Part shown: piece by piece, positions 35,041-44,236 of the stretch
Layout: the number at the start of each line of letters is the position of its first letter
How positions within the stretch are numbered: position 1 is the first letter of the stretch
Source of the DNA: Thermoplasmata archaeon
GTDB lineage: Archaea; Thermoplasmatota; Thermoplasmata; Lutacidiplasmatales; UBA184
Direction of reading: 5' to 3'
Length of the DNA stretch: 64,000 nucleotides
Assembly (NCBI GenBank): GCA_028864975.1
Contig: JAGWLG010000011.1
Coordinates: forward strand, 26,081 to 90,080
Made by a program: the position numbers and the translations under genes
Notes under the pieces: model-generated
What the model was told of the DNA's origin: nothing
Database searches by the model: none
Seen by the model: only the letters and a program-made list of their open reading frames with translations

Positions 35041-35109
35041 CGGCCGTACGGCCTTCCCCACGGGTCTGAACTAGCCCGGAGATGCGGCTGTCCCACGAGA
35101 AGCTCTGAG

Positions 35110-35427
35110 CTAGGCCACTTGGGCCCGAAGGTCATCGAGCTCCCGGACGACATCCACGCGAAGCCCCATTTCGACGACGCGCTGGTCCACGGTCCGGATG
35201 TCCGCCTTTAACTCGCTCCGAAGGGAGTCGATCTTCAGGTCCACCCTAGCGATATCGCTCTTCGTGGTGCCCTCGACGCGCGCCACATCCGAGCGAAGCG
35301 CCGCGAGCTCTCCCCGAACGGCGGTGATCTCCCCCCGAACGCCCGCGAGTTCTCCCTTGATCTCGCTCAGCTTGGGCAGCAGGAGCCGCTCGAGCCACCC
35401 CGGGACCTTCTCCACCGCTGCTCCCAC
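35110..35427 (-). CDS. Small heptad-repeat coiled-coil protein
   Basis: A 105-residue protein. After a short hydrophobic N-terminus ('VPGWLERLLLPKL') nearly the whole chain is a regular heptad coiled coil with repeating 'GELAGVRGEITAVRGELAALRSDV' units. It resembles the many small archaeal coiled-coil proteins of unknown role, some of which accompany VapB/PIN or MCP-like systems. The GTG at 35427 follows AGGAG on the minus strand. It lies downstream of the VapBC pair on the same strand but 355 bases away. Confidence 0.6.
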   Translation of the reverse strand: MGAAVEKVPGWLERLLLPKLSEIKGELAGVRGEITAVRGELAALRSDVARVEGTTKSDIARVDLKIDSLRSELKADIRTVDQRVVEMGLRVDVVRELDDLRAQVA

Positions 35428-35781
35428 CGTCGCTCCTACCAGGCCTCTGCCTCCTCTTCAAGCCGCAGTCTTCGCGCATCACGCCACGAACGGCTCCAAA
35501 AGCCGAAGGAGACCTGGGCGCAGCGTGTAAGGTGCCTCGCCGGCCCGGGGGGAGATGAGAGGATAGCTTCCCCTGCTACCCCGTGACGTGAGTGAGGAAT
35601 TTCGAGGAGACCTCGGGGAGAAGTCTGCGGAACTGACACGTCGAGGTTCCAAGTCGACGCGTCGTCCCGAGGCCTGCGGGACGGCACTCTGCGACCCGGA
35701 CCCGACGGTCCCCCTACATCTCACTCACGAGGCGAAAACGAGGGACGTGAAGCCCCCGAGGGTTCGGATATCGCGACTCGT
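35428..35781. other. Intergenic region between vapC and the coiled-coil gene
   Basis: About 350 bases with no recognised gene. A nine-base inverted pair, GTGAGTGAG (35588-35596) and CTCACTCAC (35720-35728), flanks 123 bases. Short frames on both strands lack protein-like composition. Confidence 0.3.
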
Positions 35782-36198
35782 TTACGGGAGTCCAGGGACC
35801 CAGAGAGTTTCTGAGAGCCCTTCGAAATGGGCATCTCCGGTCGCGACCCGGGTCCCGAAGCGCCGCGCCGTTGCGAGGACAACCCCGTCGCCCAGGCCCG
35901 GGAGGGGGGACTTGCGCGAACGCGCCCGGGACCGAAGCTCGTCGGCGGCGCGCGCCCCTTCGACAGCAAGGGCAGGGTCGGTCGGGATCACGTAGGTGAA
36001 GACCCCCACTTGGGCCAGGTCCTGGAGCACCTGGGCGTCGGGTCTTCCCTTTCGGCGGCCGAACGCGGCGAGCTCGGCCAGGACGAGGGCCGGGCAGACG
36101 CAGAAGTCCGCCTGCTCGATCTGCTGACGGACCTTCCGGCCCATCTCCGTGCCCTCCAGCAGCTCGACCCACGCCCATGAGTCAATCGTGAGATTCAA
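35782..36198 (-). CDS. vapC: VapC-type PIN-domain ribonuclease toxin
   Basis: A 138-residue PIN-domain protein. The acidic active-site residues are D6 (in 'MNLTIDSWAW'), E42 ('VLAELAAF'), D104 ('GLGDGVVLATA') and D122 ('VATGDAHF'), all in place for Mg2+-dependent RNA cleavage. In VapBC modules such toxins cut tRNA or rRNA until held by VapB. It overlaps the upstream antitoxin gene by 17 bases, the usual coupled arrangement. The full residue set suggests an active toxin. Confidence 0.9.
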   Translation of the reverse strand: MNLTIDSWAWVELLEGTEMGRKVRQQIEQADFCVCPALVLAELAAFGRRKGRPDAQVLQDLAQVGVFTYVIPTDPALAVEGARAADELRSRARSRKSPLPGLGDGVVLATARRFGTRVATGDAHFEGLSETLWVPGLP

Positions 36199-36388
36199 GG
36201 CGGTCCGCCTCCGTGAAGGGCCCCACCCTCTTCCAGCTCCCCTGGAGCTTGTCCAGCGCCCTCGACCGACGCTCCTTCAGCAGCCGGCGAATCGTCTCCT
36301 CTGCGGTAGTTGTGTGGTAAACCTCTCGGAGGTGCTCGAGGTCCCTCAGCGTGGCGCGTGAGACTCGGACGGAAGTCAGGGCTGCCAT
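36182..36388 (-). CDS. vapB: VapB-type antitoxin
   Basis: A 68-residue antitoxin: an N-terminal ribbon-helix-helix-like DNA-binding part 'TSVRVSRATLRDLEHLREVYHTTTAEETIRRLL' and a charged, flexible C-terminus ('SWKRVGPFTEADRLES') that should wrap the PIN toxin. The ATG at 36388 is preferred to an in-frame GTG at 36403, because a palindrome (36394-36411) lies directly upstream and would otherwise be partly coding. It overlaps vapC by 17 bases. Autorepression through the palindrome is likely by analogy with other VapBC pairs. Confidence 0.82.
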   Translation of the reverse strand: MAALTSVRVSRATLRDLEHLREVYHTTTAEETIRRLLKERRSRALDKLQGSWKRVGPFTEADRLESHD

Positions 36389-36393
36389 GGCGT

Positions 36394-36411
36394 ACGCATG
36401 CACGCATGCGT
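36394..36411. promoter_or_regulatory. Candidate VapBC operator: near-perfect palindrome
   Basis: ACGCATGCACGCATGCGT is an 18-base palindrome broken only at its centre and contains GCATGC twice. It ends six bases before the vapB ATG, where a ribbon-helix-helix antitoxin would bind to block initiation. Confidence 0.5.
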
Positions 36412-36587
36412 CTCAAGAGTTGCGCGGGCCGTCCTCGGACAACGATGACATTGTGCCGGGAGTTCCTCGATGTCATGGTCATGGAACCCACCTTTGCAAC
36501 ATCCCGGCTTGGCGGTCGGTGGTCTGGGGCGCGTATCCTGGTATTCGAACCTGCGAGGCGCCGGTAAGGCACCGGTCCCCCCCTGGG

Positions 36588-38786
36588 CTACGGGCCGGGG
36601 GGAGCGGGAGGGGGGCCGACCCTTGGCCGTGCCTCCCCCAGCAAGACATCCAGGATCTCGCGCCCGTAGCGTTCGCACTTCGTGTAGCCGATGCCTCGAC
36701 AGAGCCGTAGTTCGGGGAGGGAGGCAGGGCGCCGCTCGACGATAGTGCGCAGGGTCGTGTCGTGCATAATCACGTACGCCGGCACCGCGTCCTGTCGCGC
36801 CCGCCTCCTCCGCCACTCTCGCAGGGCCTGTTCGAGGTGGGCCGAGCCGACCCTCTCTGCCGTGGTCGGTCCCGGGACCGGCTCGACAGGAAGGGCACCG
36901 TGCGGCGTGGGAGGAACGTGGCCCGAGACCTCCTCCATTCCTCGCGTCCCCGCGGGCACCTGCCCGTGCCCGTGCGATGGACTCGGAGGGGGAGCGGAGC
37001 CGAGGGGAAGAGCGGGGGAAAGCTTGGGATGAAGCTCGAGAATGGCCAGGACCTCCTCTGGGCGCACCTCCGGAGGGAGACGTACTCCCCGCAGGACCCG
37101 GAGCTCGGCGTCGGTACGGGGCCGGGCCTGTGCGATCTCGCGGAGGGCCCGTGTCCGAAGCACCTCACGGTGGCGGAGCCCGAGTCGGGAGGCGGTAGAG
37201 TTCCTCCACACCACGAGAGCTCGGAGAAGGGTCTCCTCCTCCGACGTCCACGACGACGTAGAAGGGGACGAAGAGGCACCAAGGTATCCCGTGTCCGAAG
37301 AGGGGGAGCGGAGAGGGGAGGGAGCTCGAGGAACGGAGACCCGAGCCGGTGAGCAAACGTCGCAGCAGGGTTCTGGGCGCCGAGGGAGGACCTGTCCAAA
37401 GTACCGGAGCAGAAACTCCCGCCGGCAGAACCTGCTCTCCGCGTAGCGTCGCATGTACTGAAGGTTACGAAGGCGGATCTCCTGGCGGCGGTGCATGGCC
37501 TCGAGGATCGCCCGTCGGTCCTCGTCCCCGATCGTCCGGTGAAGCACCACGGGGGACCAGGGGTCCCGGCCGCGCTGGCGCTCCAGGAGCTCCCTTGCCG
37601 CCAGGTAGGAGATGAGGTTGCGTGCGGCGTCCTCCTCCTCCGCGCTACGTGCCACGTGCCAGACGTCCCCTACGTGGAGCGCTCGGGCCTCCTCGAACTT
37701 GCCTTCGAGCCACGACCAGTTAGGCTCGTTCTTCTCCGCGAGGAACTCCTGCGTCCTCAGATCGCGGCAAGGGACGCAGGCCAGGATGCCGCGGGCCGCT
37801 TCACCATCGCGGCCGGCCCTGCCGACCTCCTGGGTGTAGGCCTCCAGCGACGAGGGGAGGCCCAGGTGGAGCACGGTCCGCAGGTCCGGCTTGTCCACCC
37901 CCATCCCGAAGGCGATGGTGGCGACCACCGCCCGCACTTCCCCCGCCATGAACCGGGTCTGGACCTCCTCCCGCCGCACCGGGTCCATCCCGGCATGGTA
38001 GGAGGGGACCGGTTCCCCGAGCCAGCCCTGGATCTTGGCCGCCCACTCGTCCGCGGCGTTGCGGCTCAGCGCGTAGGCTAGGAAGGGGCCCTTGAGGCCC
38101 CTCACCTGCTCCTCCAACCACAGTTCGTGGTCGGACGGTTTCCGGAAGGTCGTGACGTGGTATGAGAGGTTGGGCCGGTCCATGGGGGCGACCACGGGCT
38201 CCACCGGCGCCCGCAGCTCCTGGACGATCTCTTGTTGGACCGAGGGGGTGGCCGTTGCGGTGAGCGCGATCACCGGCGGGTGGCCCAACTGTTCGCGAAA
38301 GTAGGGGAGCAATCGGTAGAGCGGACGGAAGTCGTGTCCCCACTGGGAGAGGCAGTGGGCCTCGTCCACGGCGAGCAAGCTCCAACGCGACCCCTGGCAG
38401 GCCGAGAGGAACTCGGGCTGCCACAGCCTCTCGGGGGCGGCATACACGAGACGCGTCCCCTCGTCGCGGATGCGTTCCAGGTTGCGGGAGGTCGTCTCGG
38501 GGGGGTCGGTGCCCGTGACCGCGACGGCGTCGACCCCTCTCCTCTTCAGGGAGGCCACCTGGTCCTTCATCAGGGAGATGAGGGGGGAGACGACGAGGGT
38601 CTTGCCGGGAAGGAGCAGCGCGGGGAGCTGATAGCACAGGGACTTCCCGGAAGAGGTAGGGAGGACCGCGAGGACCGAACGGCCCGCGAGCACGCGCTCC
38701 ACGATCTCCCGCTGGAAAGGACGGAACGCTTCGAAGCCGAAGCGGTCGTGGAGCGTCCGTTCGAGCTCTACGTCCCACCGCTCCAT
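36588..38786 (-). CDS. recQ: RecQ-family DNA helicase with two HRDC domains
   Basis: A 732-residue superfamily 2 helicase. '[13 protein letters not shown]' (motif 0), Walker A PTSSGKS (43-49), DEAH (141-144), the aromatic-rich loop '[12 protein letters not shown]', and 'GRAGRDG' (motif VI). A zinc module follows with Cys in '[13 protein letters not shown]' and 'CCDVC'. Two HRDC domains (about 490-560 and 655-725, the second ending '[18 protein letters not shown]') are separated by a Pro-rich linker; a canonical RQC winged helix is not obvious. It unwinds recombination and fork intermediates. The frame is open to 39299, but the ATG at 38786 begins the family N-terminus and overlaps the upstream gene by 19 bases. 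Confidence 0.93.
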   Translation of the reverse strand: MERWDVELERTLHDRFGFEAFRPFQREIVERVLAGRSVLAVLPTSSGKSLCYQLPALLLPGKTLVVSPLISLMKDQVASLKRRGVDAVAVTGTDPPETTSRNLERIRDEGTRLVYAAPERLWQPEFLSACQGSRWSLLAVDEAHCLSQWGHDFRPLYRLLPYFREQLGHPPVIALTATATPSVQQEIVQELRAPVEPVVAPMDRPNLSYHVTTFRKPSDHELWLEEQVRGLKGPFLAYALSRNAADEWAAKIQGWLGEPVPSYHAGMDPVRREEVQTRFMAGEVRAVVATIAFGMGVDKPDLRTVLHLGLPSSLEAYTQEVGRAGRDGEAARGILACVPCRDLRTQEFLAEKNEPNWSWLEGKFEEARALHVGDVWHVARSAEEEDAARNLISYLAARELLERQRGRDPWSPVVLHRTIGDEDRRAILEAMHRRQEIRLRNLQYMRRYAESRFCRREFLLRYFGQVLPRRPEPCCDVCSPARVSVPRAPSPLRSPSSDTGYLGASSSPSTSSWTSEEETLLRALVVWRNSTASRLGLRHREVLRTRALREIAQARPRTDAELRVLRGVRLPPEVRPEEVLAILELHPKLSPALPLGSAPPPSPSHGHGQVPAGTRGMEEVSGHVPPTPHGALPVEPVPGPTTAERVGSAHLEQALREWRRRRARQDAVPAYVIMHDTTLRTIVERRPASLPELRLCRGIGYTKCERYGREILDVLLGEARPRVGPPPAPPGP

Positions 38787-39259
38787 GGGGAAGGCACCTC
38801 CCAATCGGGGAGGCGAAGCAGGAGCTCCTGGAACTCCTCCTCGGAGAGCTTCCAGAGCGTGCGGTCCCACTCGCCCGCCCGCCCCACCACGAACTCCGAG
38901 AGGTCCTTGCGATGCCAGACGAAGAAGGAGGGGACCGGATGGCGCTGCGAGACCGAGAGGACCTCTCCCAGGCGAAGCATGACCGATTCCTTTCCCGCGT
39001 AGGGGGCGAGGACGCGGAGGAGGGACGCCGGCGGGACCGCCCGGTCCCAGGCGATGAGGTCGTAGAGCCCGACCACATCCAGGGTACCGTCGGGGAGGAT
39101 GCGGTACTCGATCTTGTCGACGTCCATGCAATACGCTCTTCGGGGGAGCTTTTGCTTGTGCCAGTCCCCGAAGTCCTTGGGCTCTCCAGGACCGGACGGG
39201 TGGCGGGGGCGGCTCTCCCACCGCGGGATGGGCGCGCTCTCGAGAGCTCGCGTGGACAT
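38768..39259 (-). CDS. Conserved-looking protein of unknown function coupled to recQ
   Basis: A 163-residue soluble protein whose end overlaps the recQ start by 19 bases, so the pair is translationally coupled. It has '[22 protein letters not shown]', then '[13 protein letters not shown]' and later '[15 protein letters not shown]'. The order of Asp and hydrophobic strands loosely recalls PD-(D/E)XK nuclease-like proteins, but the expected E-x-K is not seen, so this is only a suggestion. A TATA-like ATAATAAG lies about 28 bases before the ATG (39283-39294), consistent with a leaderless operon promoter. Confidence 0.6.
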   Translation of the reverse strand: MSTRALESAPIPRWESRPRHPSGPGEPKDFGDWHKQKLPRRAYCMDVDKIEYRILPDGTLDVVGLYDLIAWDRAVPPASLLRVLAPYAGKESVMLRLGEVLSVSQRHPVPSFFVWHRKDLSEFVVGRAGEWDRTLWKLSEEEFQELLLRLPDWEVPSPWSGGT

Positions 39260-39282
39260 GTGGGGCCCTAAGACTACGGTGG

Positions 39283-39294
39283 ATAATAAGATAT
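39283..39294 (-). promoter_or_regulatory. TATA-rich promoter of the recQ operon
   Basis: The AT-rich stretch ATAATAAGATAT is the strongest AT island nearby. Read on the minus strand it centres about 28 bases before the ATG at 39259. The divergent FAD-oxidoreductase gene starts 90 bases to the right and probably has another promoter. Confidence 0.5.
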
Positions 39295-39384
39295 CTCACT
39301 ATGCAAACCGCTCAGCTCCTGAGCGCGGTCCCCCGATGGATTGATGTCGCCGCTTCTTACTCGTAGGGCACTGTAGTCTCCTCC

Positions 39385-40563
39385 ATGGCCCACCGCACGT
39401 CCCCTCTACCCCGCGAATATGATGCCCTGGTCCTCGGAGGGGGCATCGCCGGGAACGCTCTCGCGTACCACCTCGCCCACGAGCACGGCTGGAAGGTCTT
39501 CCTCTACGAGCGCGGGGCCCCCGGCGGGGGGGCGTCCGGGAAAGCGGCAGGGATCGTCTCATCGCAGTGCTGGAACTCCTGGGACGTGAAGGCTGTCGAG
39601 ACCTCCCGGCGGGAGTATCACCGTCTTTCCCGGGAGCACGACCCCACGCTCTTCCAGACCACGGGGGGAATCCGAGTTGTGTCCACCGAGAAGGGTGAGG
39701 AAGAGCTCGAACTCGCCCGCGCACGCCTGCGCGAAGCGCGGGTCCAAGTAGAGGTCCTCTCCCCTGCCGAGATTGGCAAGCTCCTGCCCTCCGCGAACCT
39801 CGAGGGCGTGCGGGCGGGCCTCCACACCCCGCTGGACGCGGTGGTGGCTCCGACGGACCTGACCCTGCTCTACGGGCGCCTCGCCCGAGAGAACGGCGCG
39901 GTCGTCGAGTCGGATCTGGGGGACGTCCGAGCGGAGCGAACGGGGGAGGGGTGGTCGCTCAGCGGTGAGCGCGTCCACGCGGAGGCGCCGCGGCTGATCC
40001 TGGCGTGCGGGGCTTGGACGAAGGGGGTCCTCTCCACGCTCGGACATCCCCTCCCGCTCGCGCCGTACCTGACCCGCGCCTGCTTGCTCAAGGCGGGCCA
40101 GAAGAGGGCCTTCCCCTGGGTGCACGACGCCGACCTCGACGTCTACGTCCGTCCCTTCCCTGGCGGGGACGTGCTCGCGGGCGACGGGACCGAGCTCAAG
40201 GAGGTCGACCCGGAGCACCTCACTCCCTCCAGCGACCTGCCCTTCCTCGAGAACGTGGCTTCGTTCATGGAGCGGCGGTTCCCGAAGTGGGCCTCCGCCT
40301 CCGTAGGGTCCTCCTGGCACGGCGTGTGCGTCTCCACCCCCGACCGACGCCCTCTGATCGGGGCGGTGCCGGGGGCCCAAGGCCTGCACGTCATCAGCGG
40401 GTTCAACGGCTTCGGGGTCATGCGCGCCGGGGCGTCCTCCCGGTGGTTGGCCGACGCGATGGCCAAGGGCTCCTCCCCTGAGCTTCGCCCGGTCGACCCT
40501 GCGAGGTTCCCCCTTCCCTACCCCCCCTTCGAGCCCCGGCCGGGATTCACGCTCGAGCCCTAG
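39385..40563 (+). CDS. FAD-dependent oxidoreductase (DAO family)
   Basis: A 392-residue flavoprotein of the D-amino-acid/glycine/sarcosine oxidase superfamily. The dinucleotide-binding motif is VLGGGIAGNALAYHLA (16-31) with the acidic strand end 'FLYERG', followed by 'GGGASGKAAGIVSSQCW'. The C-terminal FAD-contact block is 'TPDRRPLIGAVPGAQGLHVISGFNGFGVMRAG'. Members oxidise secondary or primary amines such as sarcosine, glycine, proline or dimethylglycine; the substrate here is unknown. It is a single gene, divergent from the recQ operon. The ATG fits the family N-terminus. Confidence 0.88.
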   Translation: MAHRTSPLPREYDALVLGGGIAGNALAYHLAHEHGWKVFLYERGAPGGGASGKAAGIVSSQCWNSWDVKAVETSRREYHRLSREHDPTLFQTTGGIRVVSTEKGEEELELARARLREARVQVEVLSPAEIGKLLPSANLEGVRAGLHTPLDAVVAPTDLTLLYGRLARENGAVVESDLGDVRAERTGEGWSLSGERVHAEAPRLILACGAWTKGVLSTLGHPLPLAPYLTRACLLKAGQKRAFPWVHDADLDVYVRPFPGGDVLAGDGTELKEVDPEHLTPSSDLPFLENVASFMERRFPKWASASVGSSWHGVCVSTPDRRPLIGAVPGAQGLHVISGFNGFGVMRAGASSRWLADAMAKGSSPELRPVDPARFPLPYPPFEPRPGFTLEP

Positions 40564-40674
40564 CGGGAACGGCGGAGAACGGCTCGAGCCCACCTCGTCC
40601 CTCGCTCACTTTCTGGGAATCACGTATCGTGGGCCTCCCGGCCCCCTGGAGTAGGTCTTCCACGTGGTTCCGGC

Positions 40675-41040
40675 ATGGGCGGACCCACCCTCCTCCTGCT
40701 CGAGGAGACCCCCTCTCTCGCGTCCGGCCTGGCGACCGTCCTAGCCCAGGGGGGGTTCGAGGTCGTCCCTACCCGCGCGACGTCGGAGGCCCTGAGGTAC
40801 GTGCGCTCCCCCCGAGGCCTTCGGCTCCGGTTGATCCTGGTCGTCAGCGACGAACCGGTCTCGGGTGCGACGAAGGCCCTTATGCGCGACCTCGAGGGCC
40901 CCGCGCGCCGGGTGCCACGACTGCTCGTCCACGGACCTCGGTTCCGCCTCACCCCGGGCGTGCAGCGGGAGTTCGAGGCGGTCCCGGCCTCGGGACGATC
41001 CGAATCCCTCGTGGCGCGCTGCCGAGAGCTCGCGAAGTGA
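40675..41040 (+). CDS. Receiver-like domain protein, phosphoacceptor doubtful
   Basis: A 121-residue single-domain protein with a response-regulator-like rhythm: strand 'TLLLLEE', helix 'SLASGLATVLAQGGF', strand 'EVVPTRAT', helix 'SEALRYVRS', strand 'RLILVVSDEP', later 'PRLLVHG'. The phosphorylatable Asp expected at the end of strand 3 is not clearly placed (VVSDEP), and the Lys of strand 5 is not evident, so it may be a pseudo-receiver. No histidine kinase lies nearby. It converges on the PQQ-propeller gene, whose end is 9 bases away. Confidence 0.5.
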   Translation: MGGPTLLLLEETPSLASGLATVLAQGGFEVVPTRATSEALRYVRSPRGLRLRLILVVSDEPVSGATKALMRDLEGPARRVPRLLVHGPRFRLTPGVQREFEAVPASGRSESLVARCRELAK

Positions 41041-41049
41041 CAAGAGGAC

Positions 41050-44000
41050 CTACGCGTCCGACGCGTCATCCCCGCCCGAGGCGACCTCGTCGGAGCTCGG
41101 ACCTGGGCTCGCCTTGCTGGGCTCGTCCGCACTGGGCGGACCGGCGCGACCCCCGTCGTCCGAAGCGGCAGAAGAAGAGCTCCCTGAGGAGGGAGGATCA
41201 CCTGCGGGAGCTTCCGAGGGCTCCTCGATCGAGATGGGGGAGGTGTCCTCGGACGCGGGCTTCTCGTCCGTGGGAAGAACGCTGGCCGGAGCCTCGGCGG
41301 GGGGCTCTTCGGTTTCCGGTCGAGCCGATGCGGGTCCGGAGGAGCTCTCCGCGCGGGGTTCCTCTTTGGCTCCGCTCTGCATCAGGGCCGCCCCCCCGGC
41401 GCCGCCGGACTCTGCGGTCGTCGGCAGCCCCTTGCTGCGCCGCCGTCCGAACGCGAGCGCCAGGATGAGCGCGATCGCGAGGGCGATGACCAAGGCGATC
41501 AGCCCCCAGTCGAGGGTGCTGAGCCCCTTGTTCTGCGGCGCGATGGACGTGCTCGAGCTGCTGGGCCGGAACACGGAGATGGCGACAGAGGTCGCGCCGG
41601 ACACGCCCCGGACCGTCGCACTGAAGGTCTCGAGCGACGCCCCGGTGGTCGAACCGGCCGTGAAATTGAACCAGGCCAGGCCCATGCCATTGGTCGTCTC
41701 GGTGTTGCTGGCGAAAGTGCCGAGCGCGGGAGGGGACGCTGTGACGACCATGCCAGCTTCGACCGAGCCAGAGGTGCCGTTCGTGAGGGTGACCACGAAT
41801 CCGGTGACGTTCCCCGGCCAGATCGCGACGGACGTAGGGGTCGCCACCAGGCTGAGCACCCACCCCCGGCTACCGGGCGGCGGCGCCGCGAGGGTCTCGA
41901 TCGCGGACGACGCGGTCGTCGAGTTGTACCCGTTCAGGGTGGCGGTCCCGACGACCAGGCTCGTCGCCGACTGGGAGAGGCTCGTCGAGCCTGTGAAGTT
42001 CGTGAACACCTCGCCGGCTCCGTTGGCTGTGCCCGTCGTCGGGCTCACGGATCCCGGGCCCGAGGCGACCTGCATGAAGACCGACGCTCCGTTCGCGGGA
42101 ACGCCGCCCCCGCTCGTCGGCCTGTGAACGGTGAAGATGAGCTCCACCGTGGGCGCGGTCCAGTTCACCGTGTGGGTCAGAGGGGAGACGGTCATAGAGA
42201 GCGCCTTGGGCCCACCCCCACCCCCGCCGCCGCCCGAGCCTCCCGCAAGGACCGTGACCGTGGAAGAGGACGCCGCGCTTACGTTCATGGGCGCCCAAGC
42301 GGTCGAGTTCAGCGCGACGGTGTAGGGCACCGGGGAAACCGCGGGAGCGGTCCAGTTGGAGTAGGCATATCCCGCGCTGTCGGCGGTCGTTGTGGCGGGG
42401 AAGAACGTCCCGAGCGCCGCGGAGAAGTTGACCAACGCACCCGCCGCCGGGCCGCCCAGCGCCCCGCCAGGCTTGTGCCATTGGACCTGGGCGACGAGCG
42501 CCGTGGGTTGGCCCGAGGCGACGGGGTTCGTCGCGATGGTGGTGGCGAGCGAAAGCCGGTTGACCCCCGGTCCCGGCGCGGGGCCGAAAGCGGTGAGGTT
42601 TCCCGTTGTCCCTCCGCCCACCGGGTCGGAAGCGGCGAAGAGGCGGCTGTAGGCGAGAGCGAAGTTGCTCCGGACCGCCGCCGAGAGGGTGGTGCTCCAC
42701 TCCACGTTCCCGGTGTTCACACTGAGAGCGTAGAGGTCGCCCGCGGAATCCGCGACGTAGGCGACGTCCCCCGCGATGGCCGCCGAGCCGACAGGTGTCC
42801 CGCCCAGGGTGCGGTTCCATTGCTGCGAGAGCTGGGCCCCCCCGGAGGATACGGTGAAGTTCCAACGGCTGACCGTGCCGTTGAGGTCGGTGACGACGAG
42901 CCCTACCCCATGCCTCCAGTCCGAAACGATCGTTGGGGTAGAAACGAGACCGCAGTCGGTGGCGGGGTTGGTGGTCTGGAGCAGGGCGACCCCGGGATAG
43001 CTGTGCGCGGTGAGGTTCATCGCGACCAGATGGCTCGCCGCCCCCGGGCCTGCGTCGTCACCGAAGAACCCGTACGGCCACAACGAGGTGCCCCCGGCCG
43101 TCATGTTGGCGACGGATATGGACCCCGTGTCGGTCCCGGTCCAAGCGAGGGCCTGTCCGCCGCCGAGCCCGTTCGGAGCCGGGTAGCCGGGGACGTTGGG
43201 ATAGGCCGTCGCCCCGTTCAATTGGTAGCCGCGCACGACGTTGTGGCCGCCTCCTCCACCGTTGCCGTCGAGGTAGAATGCCCCCCAAACCGGGCTTCCC
43301 CCTCCCCCGATACCTGGGAGAAGGGCGATGGAGGGGGAGCTCGTGGTACGGGTCCCCCCGGCCCTCGCCGCTGCGTTAGAGCCGAGGAAGGTCAGAGCGG
43401 TGCCGCTCCAGGTGTAGCTGTACACGAAACCGTAGAAGTCGGTGAAGAGCAATCCGGCGTTGCCCCCGAAATCGGGCCCGCTCAGGGGGACCGGGGAGTT
43501 GGGCGCCGCGCCGCCACCCCACTGCCCCGCGGTCTGCGGGATCGACTGCATGATCGTCCCGTTGGTGGCATTCAGCGCGTAGAGGGAGCTGCAGCCGGCG
43601 GCCGCTCCGCCGGTGCAGGGAGGAAAGCCGCCCAGGTCCTGGGAGAGGAAGAGCATGCCGCGCCACAGGGCGGGCGTTCCGTCGACGGCGACGCCGGGGA
43701 CCCCCCGGTCGAGCGTCGTGTTCCAGACTCTAGCCCCCGTCGTCGCGTTGAGCGCGAGGATGTCATCTCCTGCCGCGAAGAAGACCAAGCCCTGACCAAC
43801 GACCGGCGACGAGACCATGGGATAGTCGCCCCCGTCGGGGAAGTTGGGCAATGTCGTGTTCCAATCGACGTTGGAGGCGACCGGAGTGTCCCCGGAGAGC
43901 CCGGAGTTCGCAGAGTCGTGCTGGAACTCCGTCCAGGTGTCCTGCCCGTAGTTGGGACGAACGGTCCCGGAGGCGGCGGCGGCATGGACAGGTGCGGGAG

Positions 44001-44097
44001 TCCCCCAGGTAGCGGGAGGCGCGGCCCCCACGTTCGGCAGGGCCATCAGCAGGGCGATCGACACGACCATCAGCAGTGCGGGCCGGCTCGCGAACAT
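41050..44097 (-). CDS. PQQ-like beta-propeller surface protein with C-terminal anchor
   Basis: About 1,015 residues. A signal peptide (1-25, 'LLMVVSIALLMALPNVGAA') is followed by a PQQ/quinoprotein-type propeller (about 50-505) with repeats such as 'LVFFAAGDDILALNATTGARVWNTTL' and 'VAYVADSAGDLYALSVNTGNVEW'. Then come Ig/bacterial-Ig-like modules (about 510-850, 'VNFSAALGTFFPATTTADSAGYAYSNW' style), a transmembrane helix (about 860-884) ending RRRSKG, and an acidic, Ser/Pro/Glu-rich cytoplasmic tail. The layout parallels the YVTN protein at 11.6 kb. No cofactor residues show that it binds PQQ; a structural or adhesive surface role is more likely. Confidence 0.82.
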   Translation of the reverse strand: MFASRPALLMVVSIALLMALPNVGAAPPATWGTPAPVHAAAASGTVRPNYGQDTWTEFQHDSANSGLSGDTPVASNVDWNTTLPNFPDGGDYPMVSSPVVGQGLVFFAAGDDILALNATTGARVWNTTLDRGVPGVAVDGTPALWRGMLFLSQDLGGFPPCTGGAAAGCSSLYALNATNGTIMQSIPQTAGQWGGGAAPNSPVPLSGPDFGGNAGLLFTDFYGFVYSYTWSGTALTFLGSNAAARAGGTRTTSSPSIALLPGIGGGGSPVWGAFYLDGNGGGGGHNVVRGYQLNGATAYPNVPGYPAPNGLGGGQALAWTGTDTGSISVANMTAGGTSLWPYGFFGDDAGPGAASHLVAMNLTAHSYPGVALLQTTNPATDCGLVSTPTIVSDWRHGVGLVVTDLNGTVSRWNFTVSSGGAQLSQQWNRTLGGTPVGSAAIAGDVAYVADSAGDLYALSVNTGNVEWSTTLSAAVRSNFALAYSRLFAASDPVGGGTTGNLTAFGPAPGPGVNRLSLATTIATNPVASGQPTALVAQVQWHKPGGALGGPAAGALVNFSAALGTFFPATTTADSAGYAYSNWTAPAVSPVPYTVALNSTAWAPMNVSAASSSTVTVLAGGSGGGGGGGGPKALSMTVSPLTHTVNWTAPTVELIFTVHRPTSGGGVPANGASVFMQVASGPGSVSPTTGTANGAGEVFTNFTGSTSLSQSATSLVVGTATLNGYNSTTASSAIETLAAPPPGSRGWVLSLVATPTSVAIWPGNVTGFVVTLTNGTSGSVEAGMVVTASPPALGTFASNTETTNGMGLAWFNFTAGSTTGASLETFSATVRGVSGATSVAISVFRPSSSSTSIAPQNKGLSTLDWGLIALVIALAIALILALAFGRRRSKGLPTTAESGGAGGAALMQSGAKEEPRAESSSGPASARPETEEPPAEAPASVLPTDEKPASEDTSPISIEEPSEAPAGDPPSSGSSSSAASDDGGRAGPPSADEPSKASPGPSSDEVASGGDDASDA

Positions 44098-44236
44098 CGC
44101 CGGGTCTAACGGACGTGGCTCCTCATGAAGCTACGCTCGAGGGGGTTCCGGCCTAGCCGTGGGGACCCTCCCAGGGCCCCTGAACCTTGGGGCCCCTTCC
44201 AGGTCCGGGCCGCCGTGGAGGCAGCGGCCGCGACCC

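Noticed and set aside
35588..35728. Insertion-sequence remnant flanked by GTGAGTGAG/CTCACTCAC
   Set aside because: The arms are only nine bases, there is no transposase fragment and no target duplication. It is probably chance.
36500..36570. tRNA-like TTCGAA segment near the recQ stop
   Set aside because: The T-loop-like bases are not flanked by pairing stems on either strand, so no cloverleaf forms.
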